A DNA stretch of 64,000 bases from Magicicada septendecula (lineage: Eukaryota; Arthropoda; Insecta; Hemiptera; Cicadidae), in NCBI GenBank assembly GCA_034769895.1, contig CM068373.1, positions 278,056,658-278,120,657 on the forward strand, given 5' to 3'. Numbering within the stretch: the stretch's first letter is position 1; each line of letters starts with the position of its first letter. A model generated the notes under the pieces. That model did no database searches. It was not told the DNA's origin and saw only the letters and a program-made list of their open reading frames with translations. Below, in pieces: positions 11,140-24,314 of this stretch. A program made the position numbers and the translations under genes.

Positions 11140-11348
11140 TTACGCGTGTAATAAAAAATAAACAGAATGAAGAATTCTTTGTTAAAAAAGATGTAGCGCC
11201 AAAGGAAATTTACAACAAAATGGTAAATGTGTTATGAGATTTTGTGCCATCAAATACAACAGTTTGTAAGTAGGCACTGGAGTTTAAACGATACCGTACA
11301 ACCACTGAAGATGATCTCCGCAGTGGACCATTAGCTGTCCACACAGTG
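11140..11348 (+). pseudogene. mariner transposase, N-terminal HTH relic
   Basis: One frame from 11169 reads FVKKDVAPKEIYNKMVNVL, a stop, DFVPSNTTV, a stop, then ALEFKRYRTTTEDDLRSGP. This is the helix-turn-helix N-terminus of a mariner transposase (the EFKRGR.S.EDEPRSGRP signature), with two in-frame stops. Similarity ends at about 11348 and no catalytic domain follows. The catalytic half of a mariner transposase lies at 6830-7460 in opposite orientation, but nothing shows that the two come from one insertion. Confidence 0.8.
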
Positions 11349-12555
<1,207 letters not shown>

Positions 12556-12639
12556 CTCACTCTTATCGAGTAGACTAGTCCTATCTCATAATATTTAGTT
12601 CCTGTCGTATATCTGAATTCCTTATACAATTTTGAAGAG

Positions 12640-13390
12640 TGTATCTGAGAAATCCCATTTCAGCCACTTGAATACGACCGGCCTGGAATTTAATTGACGT
12701 CCAATTCTCAAACCCGTAGACAAGTATAGGTTGGACCATAACCTTGTAGAACTTCAGGCGTGTTTCTTTACGCGGTGATTTTAGAGTTCTCCTGATGGTT
12801 CCCGCACTTATGGTTGCACTTGTTCAGCTTCTTCACCACGTCATTGTTTGTAAAATAAGACACATTACAGCCCAGATATTCAAAATTACTGACCTGCTCC
12901 AGAACAGTACAATCTACAACAATGTTTGCTCATATGGGATCAGCTCCACAAAAAGCCATGACCTTGGCCATCACTTAGTGGAGATCTGTAAGTGTACAGC
13001 CATCTGTAAGCCGCATTCCGAGTGCGACAGGATAGCCTGGTTATCAGCAAGTACCAACGTGTTAACTGCACAATTACCAATCATAAAATGGTCCGGAACG
13101 TTCATCTGCCAGTTGTGTATGACATGGTCTACATATAATTTAAAAAGAGAAGGTGATAATGGACAAACTGTCGTGCTGCACAATTGATCAGACTCACACT
13201 AGGACTTATGATCGGTCTTCCTATCTTAATTAAGATATTGTTTTTCACATAAGAGTTGGTATGGCTCTAATAAGGTGTTGCGGGCCTTTCTTTGCCGCTA
13301 TTACCCACAGGCTGCCCAAATTTACTCTGTCAAATCCCTTTCCAAAGTCAACGACAGCTTTGAAGGCGTCTGATCTACCAAACATTCGCC
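12640..13390 (-). pseudogene. Non-LTR retrotransposon RT relic (palm to thumb)
   Basis: On the minus strand, from about 13385 downwards: VVDFGKGFDRVN (usually DF.KAFD), then CPLSPSLFKLYVDHVIHNWQ (RT motif with P.LF), then VNTLVLADNQAILSHSE, where the catalytic FADD box has become LADN. Then follow thumb-region remnants on to about 12640, read in other frames: the reverse complement of 12700-12900 gives VVDCTVLEQVS, YLGC and KFYKVMVQPTL-like stretches. Stops and shifts break the frame and a catalytic aspartate is lost. The thumb part resembles the family at 345-960. Confidence 0.8.
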
Positions 13391-13698
13391 ACTAAAAACG
13401 ATTATCACGCCTTATGTATATACAAATAACATCGTCTTACCATGGAAAGATGGAGTCAAATGTTTGGAAATGTAAGCGGACAGCAAGGTTGTAAAATTTG
13501 TAAAATAAATGGTTCTTCACGAATGATTAATAATACATTTCTTGTGAAGTGAAATTAAGGCATAAAGTAAATTATGGTTAAATGATATTGCCTGTGAAAT
13601 ATTATGTACTTGATTTAAAAAGACAGTTCAACTTAGAATTATTACATTGTCATTGAAGAACGGAAACATGATCTTAGAAAAAGGTCAGACTAGTAAAC
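13391..13698. other. Non-coding, nothing recognised
   Basis: AT-rich sequence between the LINE relic and the composite element. Confidence 0.35.
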
Positions 13699-14554
<856 letters not shown>

Positions 14555-15144
14555 AAATATAATGTAAATTGATGAAATTAATGAAAATTTCGTTCAGCAG
14601 TTCACCAGTACTAACGATTGCCAGTACCAGTGGATACTACTTATCAGTAGGTACTAGTTATATTTAAACGCTTTAACGTTGAATGACTTAAAAGCCACTC
14701 AGGACGTACGCGTTTTGGGAGCCCAGCTTCGTAGTCTGTTTTTTGTTTTATTCCAGGTAAAAATACTGAAAAGATGAATCTATGTGACACCTGTTGCAGT
14801 GAGGTCGTATAGTCGCAAGCAAATTGACACTGATGGAGCACTCTTGGGAGTGCAGCTAACGAGGTTTCCTAGAAAAAGGCCGGCGCTACGAATATGTCAT
14901 TTCGGTGACAGCTCTTTGAAGCCAACAAATATAATTATTGCCATTAAACAAACGGCCATTTGCTACTAGTTGATAAAAACGTAATAAGCAGCATTCCCTC
15001 ACTCACTGTCTGTCAAAATATTTCATGGAAATGGTAATTAATTTTATGCGATCTCTCTGGTGTTCTCACACGACATGCCAGAGATGGTAAAGTGGCTGTG
15101 TGGCTGTCTGTATTAAGGGGGAGGGAGCTAGAAGGAAGAGAAAA

Positions 15145-15146
<2 letters not shown>
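14555..15146. other. Non-coding, nothing recognised
   Basis: No motif or repeat seen. Confidence 0.35.

Positions 15147-15218
<72 letters not shown>
15147..15218. repeat. (GA)36 microsatellite
   Basis: Uninterrupted GA tract of 72 bp. Confidence 0.97.
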
Positions 15219-15219
<1 letters not shown>

Positions 15220-15810
15220 GGTTTAATAATTTGTACACCTGCTACTTTGTCAAAGTAAATAGACAATTCTTGATAAAACATTAACTGTTTTATACGAAGG
15301 TGTGAAACAAAGATAATGTATTTATGAGTATATTATAGGCATAAATTTCTATGAGATTAAAGATTAAAGAAGGCCTTAGCAAAGATATTTGTGAGAAAAG
15401 TATTATTTTACGGGAGCAAAGTTGGACAATAAGAACGATTAGATCGTTCTAGTCAATAGATGAAACAAAGGGAAGTGACAAGTATGAGTTGGTTTGAAAA
15501 TAGGAGGAATGGAAGTTGGTTTGGTTGGTCGGGTTCTTCTGAAGGATATGTAAGAAAGAAAGAGAGAACAACTAATTAAATAGATGAAAAAGCCAAAAGA
15601 AACCACTGTAGATAATTTCATAAAACATCCCTTTCTTTAGAATATAATAGAGTAAAAAACCGTAGTAATTAAAACGAAAATCACATTTATTAAAGCAACA
15701 TAAACAAAATTAAATAACTAAAAATTGCCGGTAATCAGTTTGCTAAAATGCTGCTAATTTATTATTAACAAATATAGGACACAGACAATATAGTAATGTA
15801 ATAGAAACCT
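15219..15810. other. Non-coding, nothing recognised
   Basis: AT-rich sequence without motif. Confidence 0.35.
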
Positions 15811-15811
15811 A

Positions 15812-16070
15812 GTGATTGCCAACAATCCTGGAGGAATCAGCAGAGAAGGCGGGTTAACAAATACCTTTTGGAAAAAGAGAGGACACGGACCTAGGCACCA
15901 AACATTCAACCTGGACAATGAGTACCAAACACATGCTAGGAAAAGATCTCAGATATTCAAGTATTTAAGTGAGATTCTGATCCCAAACGTCAGCGAGAAG
16001 GCAACGATTAAAAAGGGGTGAGAAACATAGGGACAGGTTTCGATCTGTGCCAGAAGGTTCACAAATCCAA
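15812..16070 (+). pseudogene. Possible LINE RT relic
   Basis: An open frame of 69 codons contains QIFKYLSEILIPNVSEKATI, similar to the FKYLGE.I.P.G.EK.AI segment after the palm of insect LINE reverse transcriptases. The following codons in another frame are vaguely similar to the next segment. No catalytic motif is present. Low-confidence call. Confidence 0.35.
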
Positions 16071-16118
16071 ATCACTGTCCATTTTTTTCAAAGTTGTCAG
16101 GCTATAGTCGGAAGTCAT

Positions 16119-16328
16119 TATTGTGTTATAATTAGTACGGGACTTTTAATAGTTGACAATTATTGTTACGTATGGACAAATTTAATTTGAATTATTTTAT
16201 GAGAGTACCTTGCTGAATACAAATTGTTATTTTTGACTAATTAAAATTGATAATTAGTGACTTTATTGGTATCTGTATTTTGTTTCCACTGTACAATACA
16301 ACGATCCGCGAGACCGTCGTAACAATAT
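16119..16328 (+). repeat. Dispersed repeat C, copy 2
   Basis: Matches the reverse complement of 3985-4195, with shared TTTGACTAATTAAAA-like, TATTGGTATCTGTA-like and CCACTGTACAATAC blocks and an end at CGTCGTAAC. Element type unknown. Confidence 0.6.
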
Positions 16329-17056
16329 CTAAATTCATTGTACAATTTGTTTATATCAACATATGTTTTGTTTACCTCTAAACAGTGTTGCAATTATTCG
16401 GGTTCTGCCGAATACAACAGTCGGCGCATTATCTAATAAAAAGAAATTAAATTAATTTATTGAGATATAGAACCATTTCCGTACTTTGCCCGACGTCCTG
16501 ACGTCACGCCGCCCGCCCCACTTGTCGTGTGGTAAGGTTTCGACCTGGCGAAATTTTAGTCAGTCGGCTTTCAGAAATAACCGTGAGCAGAACTACTCCT
16601 CGTCTCCAGGTCGACACACAAATGCGGAGCCCTTTCTACCAAGGTATTTATTGTCAGTTTGGCTTATAATGAATCAGTACCAGTATTTTACAGTACGGCT
16701 TTATCATTTTGCAACTATATTGTATGCATCTTATGTAAAAAAGGAAAGAACAAATAATTGTAATCTGTAACATGTCTTGAAGTAACATGCTTGTAAATGA
16801 AACCTCTTAACAAAAGCCTTTATCAGCCAGCAAAACGCAAAAGAGAATTATGTGAATTTTATGTCAATTTGCTATGTTTTGTGTAGTAGCAATAGATGCG
16901 TTAGAAAAGAGCGATATGTGATTTAAAGCCAGTTTGATATTGTTAGGGAACTTAAAGATTGACTTTATAATTGTAATGCTTGTATTATGAATAGATGTTT
17001 AATGTAGTGAAAATCTAATTTGTGAACGCTATAATGCGGAACGTATTTTAAAAATT
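16329..17056. other. Non-coding, nothing recognised
   Basis: A GC-richer patch at 16490-16640 might be a promoter or LTR fragment; I see no motif that proves it. Confidence 0.3.
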
Positions 17057-17347
17057 ATGGAATTTGCAGTAGGAACTTGGGTCCACGTTGGAGAGGAGAA
17101 TCCACGTTGGGGACGAGAGTTTCACGCTAGCGACAATAGATTCATCTTGGCGACGTTAATTTTGGTAACTGCTTGGAAAGAAACAGAAAACTACAAAATC
17201 CAGTGCTCTTCATGGCTTCAGCTTACCGAAGTACGCAGATTCAACAAGCTACTCGGAGAGTTCGGACCTGCAGATCATAAGCACGTGGCATCAATTTCAT
17301 CTCTTCAACGCCTTTGTATCGTGCAGGCTACGCAAGTAACACCTTAA
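17057..17347 (+). other. Open frame of 96 codons with a 20-nt degenerate tandem repeat
   Basis: ATG to stop, no known domain. Bases 17082-17160 consist of four degenerate units of 19-21 nt, starting TCCACGTTGGAGAGGAG, TCCACGTTGGGGACGAG, TCACGCTAGCGACAATAG and TCATCTTGGCGACG. The CCACGTTGG core is the complement of the CCAACGTGG core of the primer-binding-site-like motifs at 44.6-45.1 kb, so this may be retroelement end sequence and not a gene. Confidence 0.3.
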
Positions 17348-17614
17348 TATTTTATTAACACCTCGTGGCGATCACACTTTATTAATAAACGAGGACGTAT
17401 GAACTTTAGTAGTAATAGAGACTTTAATAAATAAGTAAGAGTAAAGACAAACTTAGTGACAGTCTGTAACACGCTCGCCATGAACATCTGCTTTGTACAC
17501 TGGTACTGATACATGTCACCAAATTGATTTAGTTAATTTAGCTTGCAGGTGACCCTTTTTAAACTAATTTAATTACCTGGTATCCGTCAGTGACTTCGTT
17601 TTAGCGTTTTTTAT

Positions 17615-17652
17615 ATAGACGCGTTTCGTGACATGTGTCACATCATCAGTAT
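17615..17652 (-). ncRNA. Hammerhead-ribozyme-like motif (left arm)
   Basis: Mirror image of the right-arm motif, identical in sequence and read on the minus strand (CTGATGA at 17649-17643). Present because the arms are perfect here. Confidence 0.5.
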
Positions 17653-17722
17653 TCCTCGTCAGATGTAAAAATTTACATAAAACACATTTGACGAAACATA
17701 AAATTTTAACATTTGACTAGGA

Positions 17723-17760
17723 ATACTGATGATGTGACACATGTCACGAAACGCGTCTAT
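17723..17760 (+). ncRNA. Hammerhead-ribozyme-like motif (right arm)
   Basis: CTGATGA (17726-17732), helix II GTGAC/GTCAC with loop ACAT (17734-17747), GAAA (17748-17751), helix III A-C/G-U closed by a 2-nt loop (ACGCGT, 17751-17756), predicted cleavage after GTC at 17757. Helix I gives only 3 pairs (ATA/TAT). A T at 17733 is bulged between the core and helix II, unlike the textbook consensus. The palindromic ACGCGT fits the short helix III type that is thought to work as a dimer. Confidence 0.5.
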
Positions 17761-17810
17761 ATAAAAAACGCTAAAACGAAGTCACTGACGGATACAAGGT
17801 AATTAAATTA

Positions 17811-18412
17811 CTTTGAAAAGTGACTTGGATACTATACAAAGCAAACCTTTTTAAACAATGCTATTTTAGTATTTTGGATTTGAGATCATTTAGTTGTTAG
17901 CTGTTCTGGATCCAAGGATCGAACGATTGAAATTTAGCATTCTGGCTGATTAGTAACTATAAAGGCATTAATAGAGGCAATCTCTGTTCTGTTTATATCA
18001 ATAAACTTACTTAATTCTGCTCACTAATCGATGATTTGTTTTTTTTTAATATGCGCCCTTCTCATTACTCGTATTTCAGTCGTCAAGTAACTTTGGAGGA
18101 TGCTAAGACTAAGAACAGTTAGATATATTGGTTAAATTTGGTAGTTGTTGTGTTGTACTGTGTTTTACTGTAATATAATTTGTTGTATTAAGTTATGTAT
18201 GTGGCACACCTGAGGTTACGGAACCTAGGGGAGGTGTGTAACATAAGTGGTAAGGCAGAGCGTGGTTTCGAACCATGACCTAACCGCGCTAAAGTAGAAG
18301 ATAACGTAATAAGGTAACGCTACCAGAAGTAGTACACGGAGCGCGGTTGTCCGAGGTTGTTCCTGGTCGTGGTTATAATGTGTAGTTACAGGGTGTAATT
18401 TTATAATTTTTT
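17811..18412. other. Non-coding; possible pol III B box on minus strand
   Basis: On the minus strand near 18260 GGTTCGAAACC matches a tRNA B box, but I found no convincing A box at the right distance. Otherwise nothing is recognised. Confidence 0.25.
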
Positions 18413-21400
18413 GCCATTTTTACTTCCATGTTCCTTAAGAAAATGGAAGTATGATGATGGCAAACAAAATCGTGTTCGAGATTATTGCAGATTCTGATTG
18501 TACTACACTCAAAACATGAAAAACAGTCGTTTTTCGAAAAGTGTGTGTGTGTGTGTCTGTCTGTAGATTTTTTTTTCTATGGCAAACGATAACAGCCGCA
18601 AATTCAAACAAAATCAACTACTCTTTTGCATACAGCCCTGAATTGTAGAGTTCTCAAGACCCATTGATTTTGGTGAAGATCGGTTAAGGAAAAGGGGTAG
18701 TTTACCGGCTACGTTTTATGTTTTAAAAGGGTATTTTCTATGGCAAACGATAAGAGCCGCAAATTCAATCAGAATCAAATAATGTTTTGCATACAGCCCT
18801 GATCTGTAGAGTACTCAAGACCTATTGTTTTAGGTGAGAATCGGTTATGGGAAAGGGGTAGTTTACCGGCAACGGTTTTTTTTTTAAACAAGTGCAATTT
18901 TTTTTGGCAAACGATAACAGCCGCAAATTCAAACAGAATCAACTACTGTTTTGCATGCAGGCCTGAATTATAGATTTTTCAAGACCTGTTGGTTTTGGTA
19001 AAGATCGGTTAAGGGGAAGGGGTAGTTTACCTGCAACGTTTTATGTTTTAACAAGGGTAAGTTTTTATATGACGAACGATAACTGCCGCAAATTCAAACA
19101 GAATCAAATGATTATTTGCACACAGCCCTCAATTTTAGAGATCTCAAGACCTACGGTTTTTGGTGAAGCTCGGTTAAGGGAAAGGGGTAGTTTACCAGCA
19201 ACGTTTTATGTTTTAACAAGGGTATTTTTACTTCCATATTCCTTAAGGAAATGGAAGTATGGTGATGGCAAAAAAAATCGTGTTCGAGATTATTGCAGAT
19301 TCTGATTGTACTACACTCAAAACATGAAAAAAAGTCGTTTTCCGAAAAGTGTCTGTGTGTGTCTGTGTGTCTATGTGTCTGTGTGTCTGTCTGTCTGTGT
19401 GTAGATTTTTTTCCTATGGCAAACGATAACAGCCGCAAATTCAAACAGAATTAAAAGATTATTTGCATACAGGCCTAAATTGCAGAGTTCTCAAGACCTA
19501 TTGTTTTTGGTGAAGATCGGTTAAGGGAAAGGGGTAGTTTACTTGCAGCGTTTTTTTATCAAGGGTATTTTCTATGCAAACGATAACAGCCGCAAATTCA
19601 AACAGAATCAAATAATTTTTGCATACTGCCGTGACTTGTAGAGTACTCAAGACCTGTTGTTTTTGGTGAAGATCGGTTGAGGGGAAGGGGTAGTTTACCT
19701 GCAACGTTTTTTATCAAGCGTATTTTCTATGGCAAACGATAACTGCCGCAAATTCAAACAGAATCAAATAATTTTTTGCATACGTCACTGAATTGTAGAG
19801 GACTCAAGGCCTTTTGATTTTGGTGAAGATCGGTTAAGGGGAAGGGGTAGTTTACCTGCAACCTTTTACGTTTTAACAAGAGTAAAGTACTTGAAAATTT
19901 ATTTAAATTTTTCAAACAATGGTAATTGTTAAAAATAAAATAATTTTGTTGCCAGGCAATAAAATTATAATTTGTTCATTTTAATGTAAATCTGTACATA
20001 GTATATAGTAAAGTCGGTCCGTTTTCTCTCTGTGTTTGAAATCGCTAATCTCAGGAAGTACTGAACGGATTTTATTCAAGTTTTCGCCAATAGATAGAGT
20101 GTCTATCGAGGAACATTTATGTGTATAATTAATACATATATGTTGTACATTAGCTTAGCTATCACGGTTATGTCAAGTAAGTGGTACAGTTTACATCTTA
20201 TATATAAAAATGAATGTTTTTGTTTGTCCCCTATGCGTTCCTATACTATTCATCCGATTGCGATGAAACTTCGGTGAGTTGTTGTGCGCACGTCCGCGAA
20301 GGTTTCTTCCACATCTCCTCCTAAACCACTGTACCGATTTCAACCAAACTTGGCACAAATATTTTACGCAACGGAAGAACCAACATAGGATAGGTGTTTT
20401 TTCGATGGGGTCCTTTTGGGGGTTCTTTGGGGTCTTCCACGTCTCCACCTAAACCATTGGACCGATTTCAACCAAACTTGGCACAAATATTTTACGCAAC
20501 GGGAGAACCAACATAGGACAGGTGTTTTTTCGATACGATCCTCTGGGGAGTGTCTTTTGCGGTCTTAAAAAACTATTAGATCTGGTTACTATGGGAACCC
20601 AATAGAATAGATTCTGTTCTAAATATATTATCGCATTAAATTGAAGACCACGCGAACGAAGTTGTGGGCAACAGCTATTTATTTTTAAGAAGCCTACTTT
20701 AATTAAACTTTATTAATTAAACTAACATTTTCATTACGTACAACGTGAAACTCCGTAGCGAAGCACGGGTATTCTGCTAGTCATGTATAAGAGAAAATAT
20801 ATCGTGCGTGGCAGGCAAGCATATCTCAGTCATGTACTGTTTACGTTACCTGCAACGGTTTTTTATCAAGGGTAATTTTTACTTCCATGTTCCTTAAGGA
20901 AATGGAAGTATGGTGATGGAAAACAAAATCGTGTTCGAGATTATTGCAGATTCTGATTGTACTACACTCAAAACATGAAAAAAAGTCGTTTTTCGAAAAG
21001 TGTCTGTGTGTGTGTCTGTCTGTCTATAGATTTTTTTTTGGCAAACGATAACAGCCGCAAATTCAAACAGAATCAAATAATTTTTTGCATACAGCCCTGA
21101 TTTGTAGAGTACTCGCGACCTTTTGGTTTTGCTGAAGATCGTTTAAGGGAAAGGGGTAGTTTACCTGCCAGGTTTTGTGTTTTATCAAGGGTATTTTCTA
21201 TGGCAAACGATAACAGCCGCAAATTCAAACAAAATCATATAATATTTAAATACAGCCCTGAATTGTAGAGTTCTCAAGACCTGTCGTTTTTGTTGAAAAT
21301 CGGTTAAGGGAAAGGGGTAGTTTACCTGCAACGGTTTTTTTTTATCAAGGGTAATTTTGTTTGTTTGGCAAACGATAACAGCCGCAAATTCAAACAAAAT

Positions 21401-22232
21401 CAAATAATGTTTCGCATACAGCCCTGAATTATAGAGTTCTCACGATCTGTTGATTTTGGTAAAGATCGGTTAAGGGAAAGGGGTAGTTTACCTGCCACGT
21501 TTTTGTTTTATCAAGGGTATTTTCTATGGCAAACGATAACAGCCGCAAATTCAAACAAAATCATATAATATTTTACATACAGCCCTGAATTGTAGAGTTC
21601 TCAAGACCTGTCGTTTTTGTTGAAGATCGGTTAAGGGAAAGGGGTAGTTTACCTGCAACGGTTTTTTATCAATGGTAATTTTTTTCTATGGTAAACGATA
21701 ACAGCCGCAAATTCAAACAGAATCAAATTATGTTTTGCATACAGCCCTGTATTGTAGAGTTCTCAATACCTATTGGTGTTGGTGAAGATCGGTTAAGGGA
21801 AAGGGTAGTTTACCTGCAGCGTTTTATGTTTTAAAAGGGTATTTTCTATGGCAAACTATAAGAGCCGCAAATTCAAACAGAATCAAATACGTTTTTGCAT
21901 ACAGCCCTGTTTTGTTGAGTACTAAAGACAAAAGATATACATTTTTTATATGACGAACGATAACTGCCGTAAATTCAAACAGAATTAACTAGGTTTTTGC
22001 ATACCTTTTTGAACTAAAGAGAACTCAAGGTCTGTTGATTTTGTTGAAGATCGGTTATGGGAAGGGGTAGTTTATCAGCAACGTTTTATGTTTTAAAAAG
22101 GGTCATTTTTTTATGACGAACGATAACTGCCGAAAATTCAATGAGAATCAAATAATTTTTTGCACCCCCTGAGTTGCAGAGAGCTCAAGGTCTATTGATT
22201 TTGGTGAAGATCTGTTAAGGGAAAGGGGTAGT
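18413..22232 (+). repeat. Composite-element array, part 1 (about 162-bp units)
   Basis: About 14 units with period 161-165 bp, for example starts at 18581, 18742, 18906 and 19071. Each contains CGATAACAGCCGCAAATTCA, AACAGAATCAAATAAT, GAAGATCGGTTAAGGGAAAG and GGGTAGTTTACCTGCAACG. Three head modules interrupt them at 18422-18450, 19230-19258 and 20881-20909: a 29-bp near-palindrome (ACTTCCAT...ATGGAAGT around CCTTAAGG), then GTACTACACTCAAA and a GT/CT tract. A Helitron and its flank occupy 19895-20860. The array is cut at 22232 by the LTR element and goes on at 29057. Confidence 0.9.
20196..20780 (+). mobile_element. Short non-autonomous Helitron
   Basis: Starts TCTTATATATAAAAATGAA and ends CTAG, inserted between A (20195) and T (20781) as Helitrons do. 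A 3' hairpin CCGT-A-GC...GC-ACGG at 20753-20768 lies 8 bp before CTAG. Inside, a segment is repeated with period 128 bp (CAACCAAACTTGGCACAAAT at 20341 and 20469). No RepHel frame. The flanks 19895-20195 and 20781-20860 do not match the array and include a GAACGGATTTTATTCAAG-type stretch common in other Helitrons, so an older element may lie outside this one. Confidence 0.85.
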
Positions 22233-23390
22233 TGTAACGTGTCAAAATTATGGGGTATTTTATTTTATTTTCATTTGCGGGGTTTCATAAAAATATGTTG
22301 TGTAATTTATTCCAACAAACCAGAACACGTGGTGAATAGAACAGTTGTGTAACAAAACAGCAACGCAATATTACGTTGCGAAATCAGTTGAGGTATGTAG
22401 CCACCCTCGATTTCCACGAACTTCGCATATGTGTAGTCATGCGCCTGTACGCATGACACAGGTATACGCGCGGGTGGGACGCGAAGCAAATTAACCGACG
22501 CTGTCGAAAATGGCGCAGAAACGACGTTTTGGTGAGACCCACAAACCGAGCTGAAGGATATGCAAATTAAGGACCACCTCTTTAGTGACATCAGACCAGA
22601 AGTGCCTAAATATCGTCGGCACACACTACAGAAACAACCACTATGTAGCATGCGCCTAACCAATATACTGCAACAACTCAACTATGAGCGTCGACGGAAT
22701 CCGTTGGCGGTGAAAATCAACTTCCTCCCGCTTGCAAGAGAAGATTGCGCAGTTCGTCCCAAGTCGTACCGGCCGGTGCAACTCGAAGGGGTTATCTCTT
22801 CCCAAAATTTTAAAAATGTGTCAGTAAAAGTGAATCAGTCGTCTTTTAAAACCAGTGGCAGTGATGCGAGACTAACTACAGAACACCAACACACAAATTT
22901 GTTATTTTTTTTTGTTTCGGGACGACTACAAACTTACCACGGGGCGGCCACGAGGTCACGGATAAACGCGTTGCCGGCGGGGGTTTTATAAAATGTACTA
23001 AATTAATAAATCAGGGTAATGGGGGTTGTTTTAAGAATGTGAGAGTGAGTGAAAGGCAGGCTGGGCTATCTACAATATAGTAAGTAATATTATTTAAGTA
23101 TATAACAATAAGATGTGTAAACAAGAGTCACACAAAATTTGAAAACATGTAAGAAAATTTATTTGGAAAACAAACATTTAAAATGGCAAGATTTGATCAT
23201 TAAACAATCATAATTTCTCTTCATAAAATGTGTAGTGTAAGTCATTTCACTAACCTATGAAACACATGTTTGCGTCTGATGTTCGTGCGATCGGATTTCT
23301 GGACCCAGATAAAGAAAGAACCTTTACAGGTAGGTGAAAATAAATTATATTTTTGTATTTTATATATTTAAATTGTAAATGAACATCACA
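22233..23390 (+). repeat. 5' LTR
   Basis: 1158 bp, same length as the 3' copy. A TTATAAAA box lies near 22985. Open frames on both strands (22307-22681 minus, 22560-22991 plus) recur in the 3' LTR but the plus one is shifted there by a one-base indel, so neither looks coding. Confidence 0.92.
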
Positions 23391-23391
23391 A

Positions 23392-23409
23392 TGGCGCCCG
23401 TGACAGAAA
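23392..23409 (+). other. Primer-binding site
   Basis: TGGCGCCCGTGACAG directly follows the 5' LTR (1-nt gap). TGGCGCC is complementary to a tRNA ending GGCGCCA; which tRNA was not determined. Confidence 0.75.
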
Positions 23410-23573
23410 CGGATTTAATAAATTAAATTCCGCACCTACAAAGAGGCAAACGTGTGTTTTAGGGTTAGCGTGGTAAAATAAAAATGCGTCATTTACGCAA
23501 AGTTAATATGAGATAGAAAGTACATTACAAAAAATTAGATTAATTAAAAGATTTTAAAAATCAATTATAAAAA

Positions 23574-24314
23574 ATGGCAGTAAATAAGGAGAATGAAATT
23601 AATGAATTGACTAATATAGAAAATTGTAACGAATCAAGTAACATGAGCGAGTTTGAAATCCACTCGACTCCAAACGTGAGTGGAGAAAATAAAATAATAA
23701 GTAGTGTAAATGAATCCAATAGTACAGATGATTCGGGAGTTCAAGTAACCCCAAAATTGACTAGAGAAAGTAAAAATAATAACGATGAAGTCAGCCTCAC
23801 TGACGATAAAATAGAAAGTCTATCAACACCTATCCAAAATAAACAAGAGATAGATAGAGACGAAAAGGTTATGAATATGTTGCAATTAATTTTGGAGCAA
23901 CAAAGTATTAAATTTGAAATACAAAATCATAATTTTAACGAATTAAAAAATGAGATCCAAGAAATGAATAAATGTCTTGAAAATAATAATGAACTAATAA
24001 GAACTAGTTTGAGTAAATTAGAACAGAGTGTGGAGAGAATGGGAGTAGTTGTAATGAATCCAAATAAAAACAATACGAGTGAAAATTGTAATGACAAAGA
24101 GTTAACAAATGATAATGATAATGTTGAAAATAATGAATGTAATATTGAGAATAGTAATATAATTGAATATGTAGTATCTGAGAGTAATGATGAAGTTGTG
24201 GAATGTGATAATGAGATGTTGATGTGTGCTTATGAGTTAGAGAGAGAGAGAAAGAAAAGATGGTATAGTGGTAGAATGGGGGCAGAGGGTAAATTTTCCC
24301 CTTATTATTTATGA
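23574..24314 (+). CDS. Gag-like coiled-coil protein of LTR element
   Basis: ATG-started frame of 246 codons, 184 bp after the 5' LTR. The protein is acidic and rich in N, E and S. Residues about 95-160 have a hydrophobic heptad pattern (MLQLILEQQSIKFEIQ, LKNEIQEMNKCLENN, LSKLEQSVERMG) and should form a coiled coil. No zinc knuckle or major homology region was recognised. Its place between primer-binding site and a long non-coding interior is that of gag. The final codons overlap the next frame by 47 bp in the +1 register. The call as gag is by position and composition, not by family match. Confidence 0.55.
   Translation: MAVNKENEINELTNIENCNESSNMSEFEIHSTPNVSGENKIISSVNESNSTDDSGVQVTPKLTRESKNNNDEVSLTDDKIESLSTPIQNKQEIDRDEKVMNMLQLILEQQSIKFEIQNHNFNELKNEIQEMNKCLENNNELIRTSLSKLEQSVERMGVVVMNPNKNNTSENCNDKELTNDNDNVENNECNIENSNIIEYVVSESNDEVVECDNEMLMCAYELERERKKRWYSGRMGAEGKFSPYYL

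Larger units (their letters stand above)
17565..17810. mobile_element. Near-perfect palindrome (foldback element)
   Basis: Arms 17565-17656 and 17719-17810 are reverse complements over 92 bp with one mismatch (17579). The 62-bp spacer itself still pairs weakly (GTCA.ATGT.AAAATTT). The whole is therefore one 246-bp hairpin centred at 17687/17688. Each arm carries a hammerhead-like core. Such inverted ends with hammerhead motifs are known from the pseudo-LTRs of Penelope-like retroelements; no GIY-YIG or RT sequence is present here. Confidence 0.85.

Noticed and set aside
12795-13187. 130-codon plus-strand frame
   Set aside because: It is the shadow of the minus-strand RT relic.
22307-22991. 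Sense and antisense frames in the 5' LTR, repeated in the 3' LTR
   Set aside because: A one-base indel between the two LTRs shifts the sense frame and the antisense frames differ in length; no motif; their repetition is due to LTR duplication.
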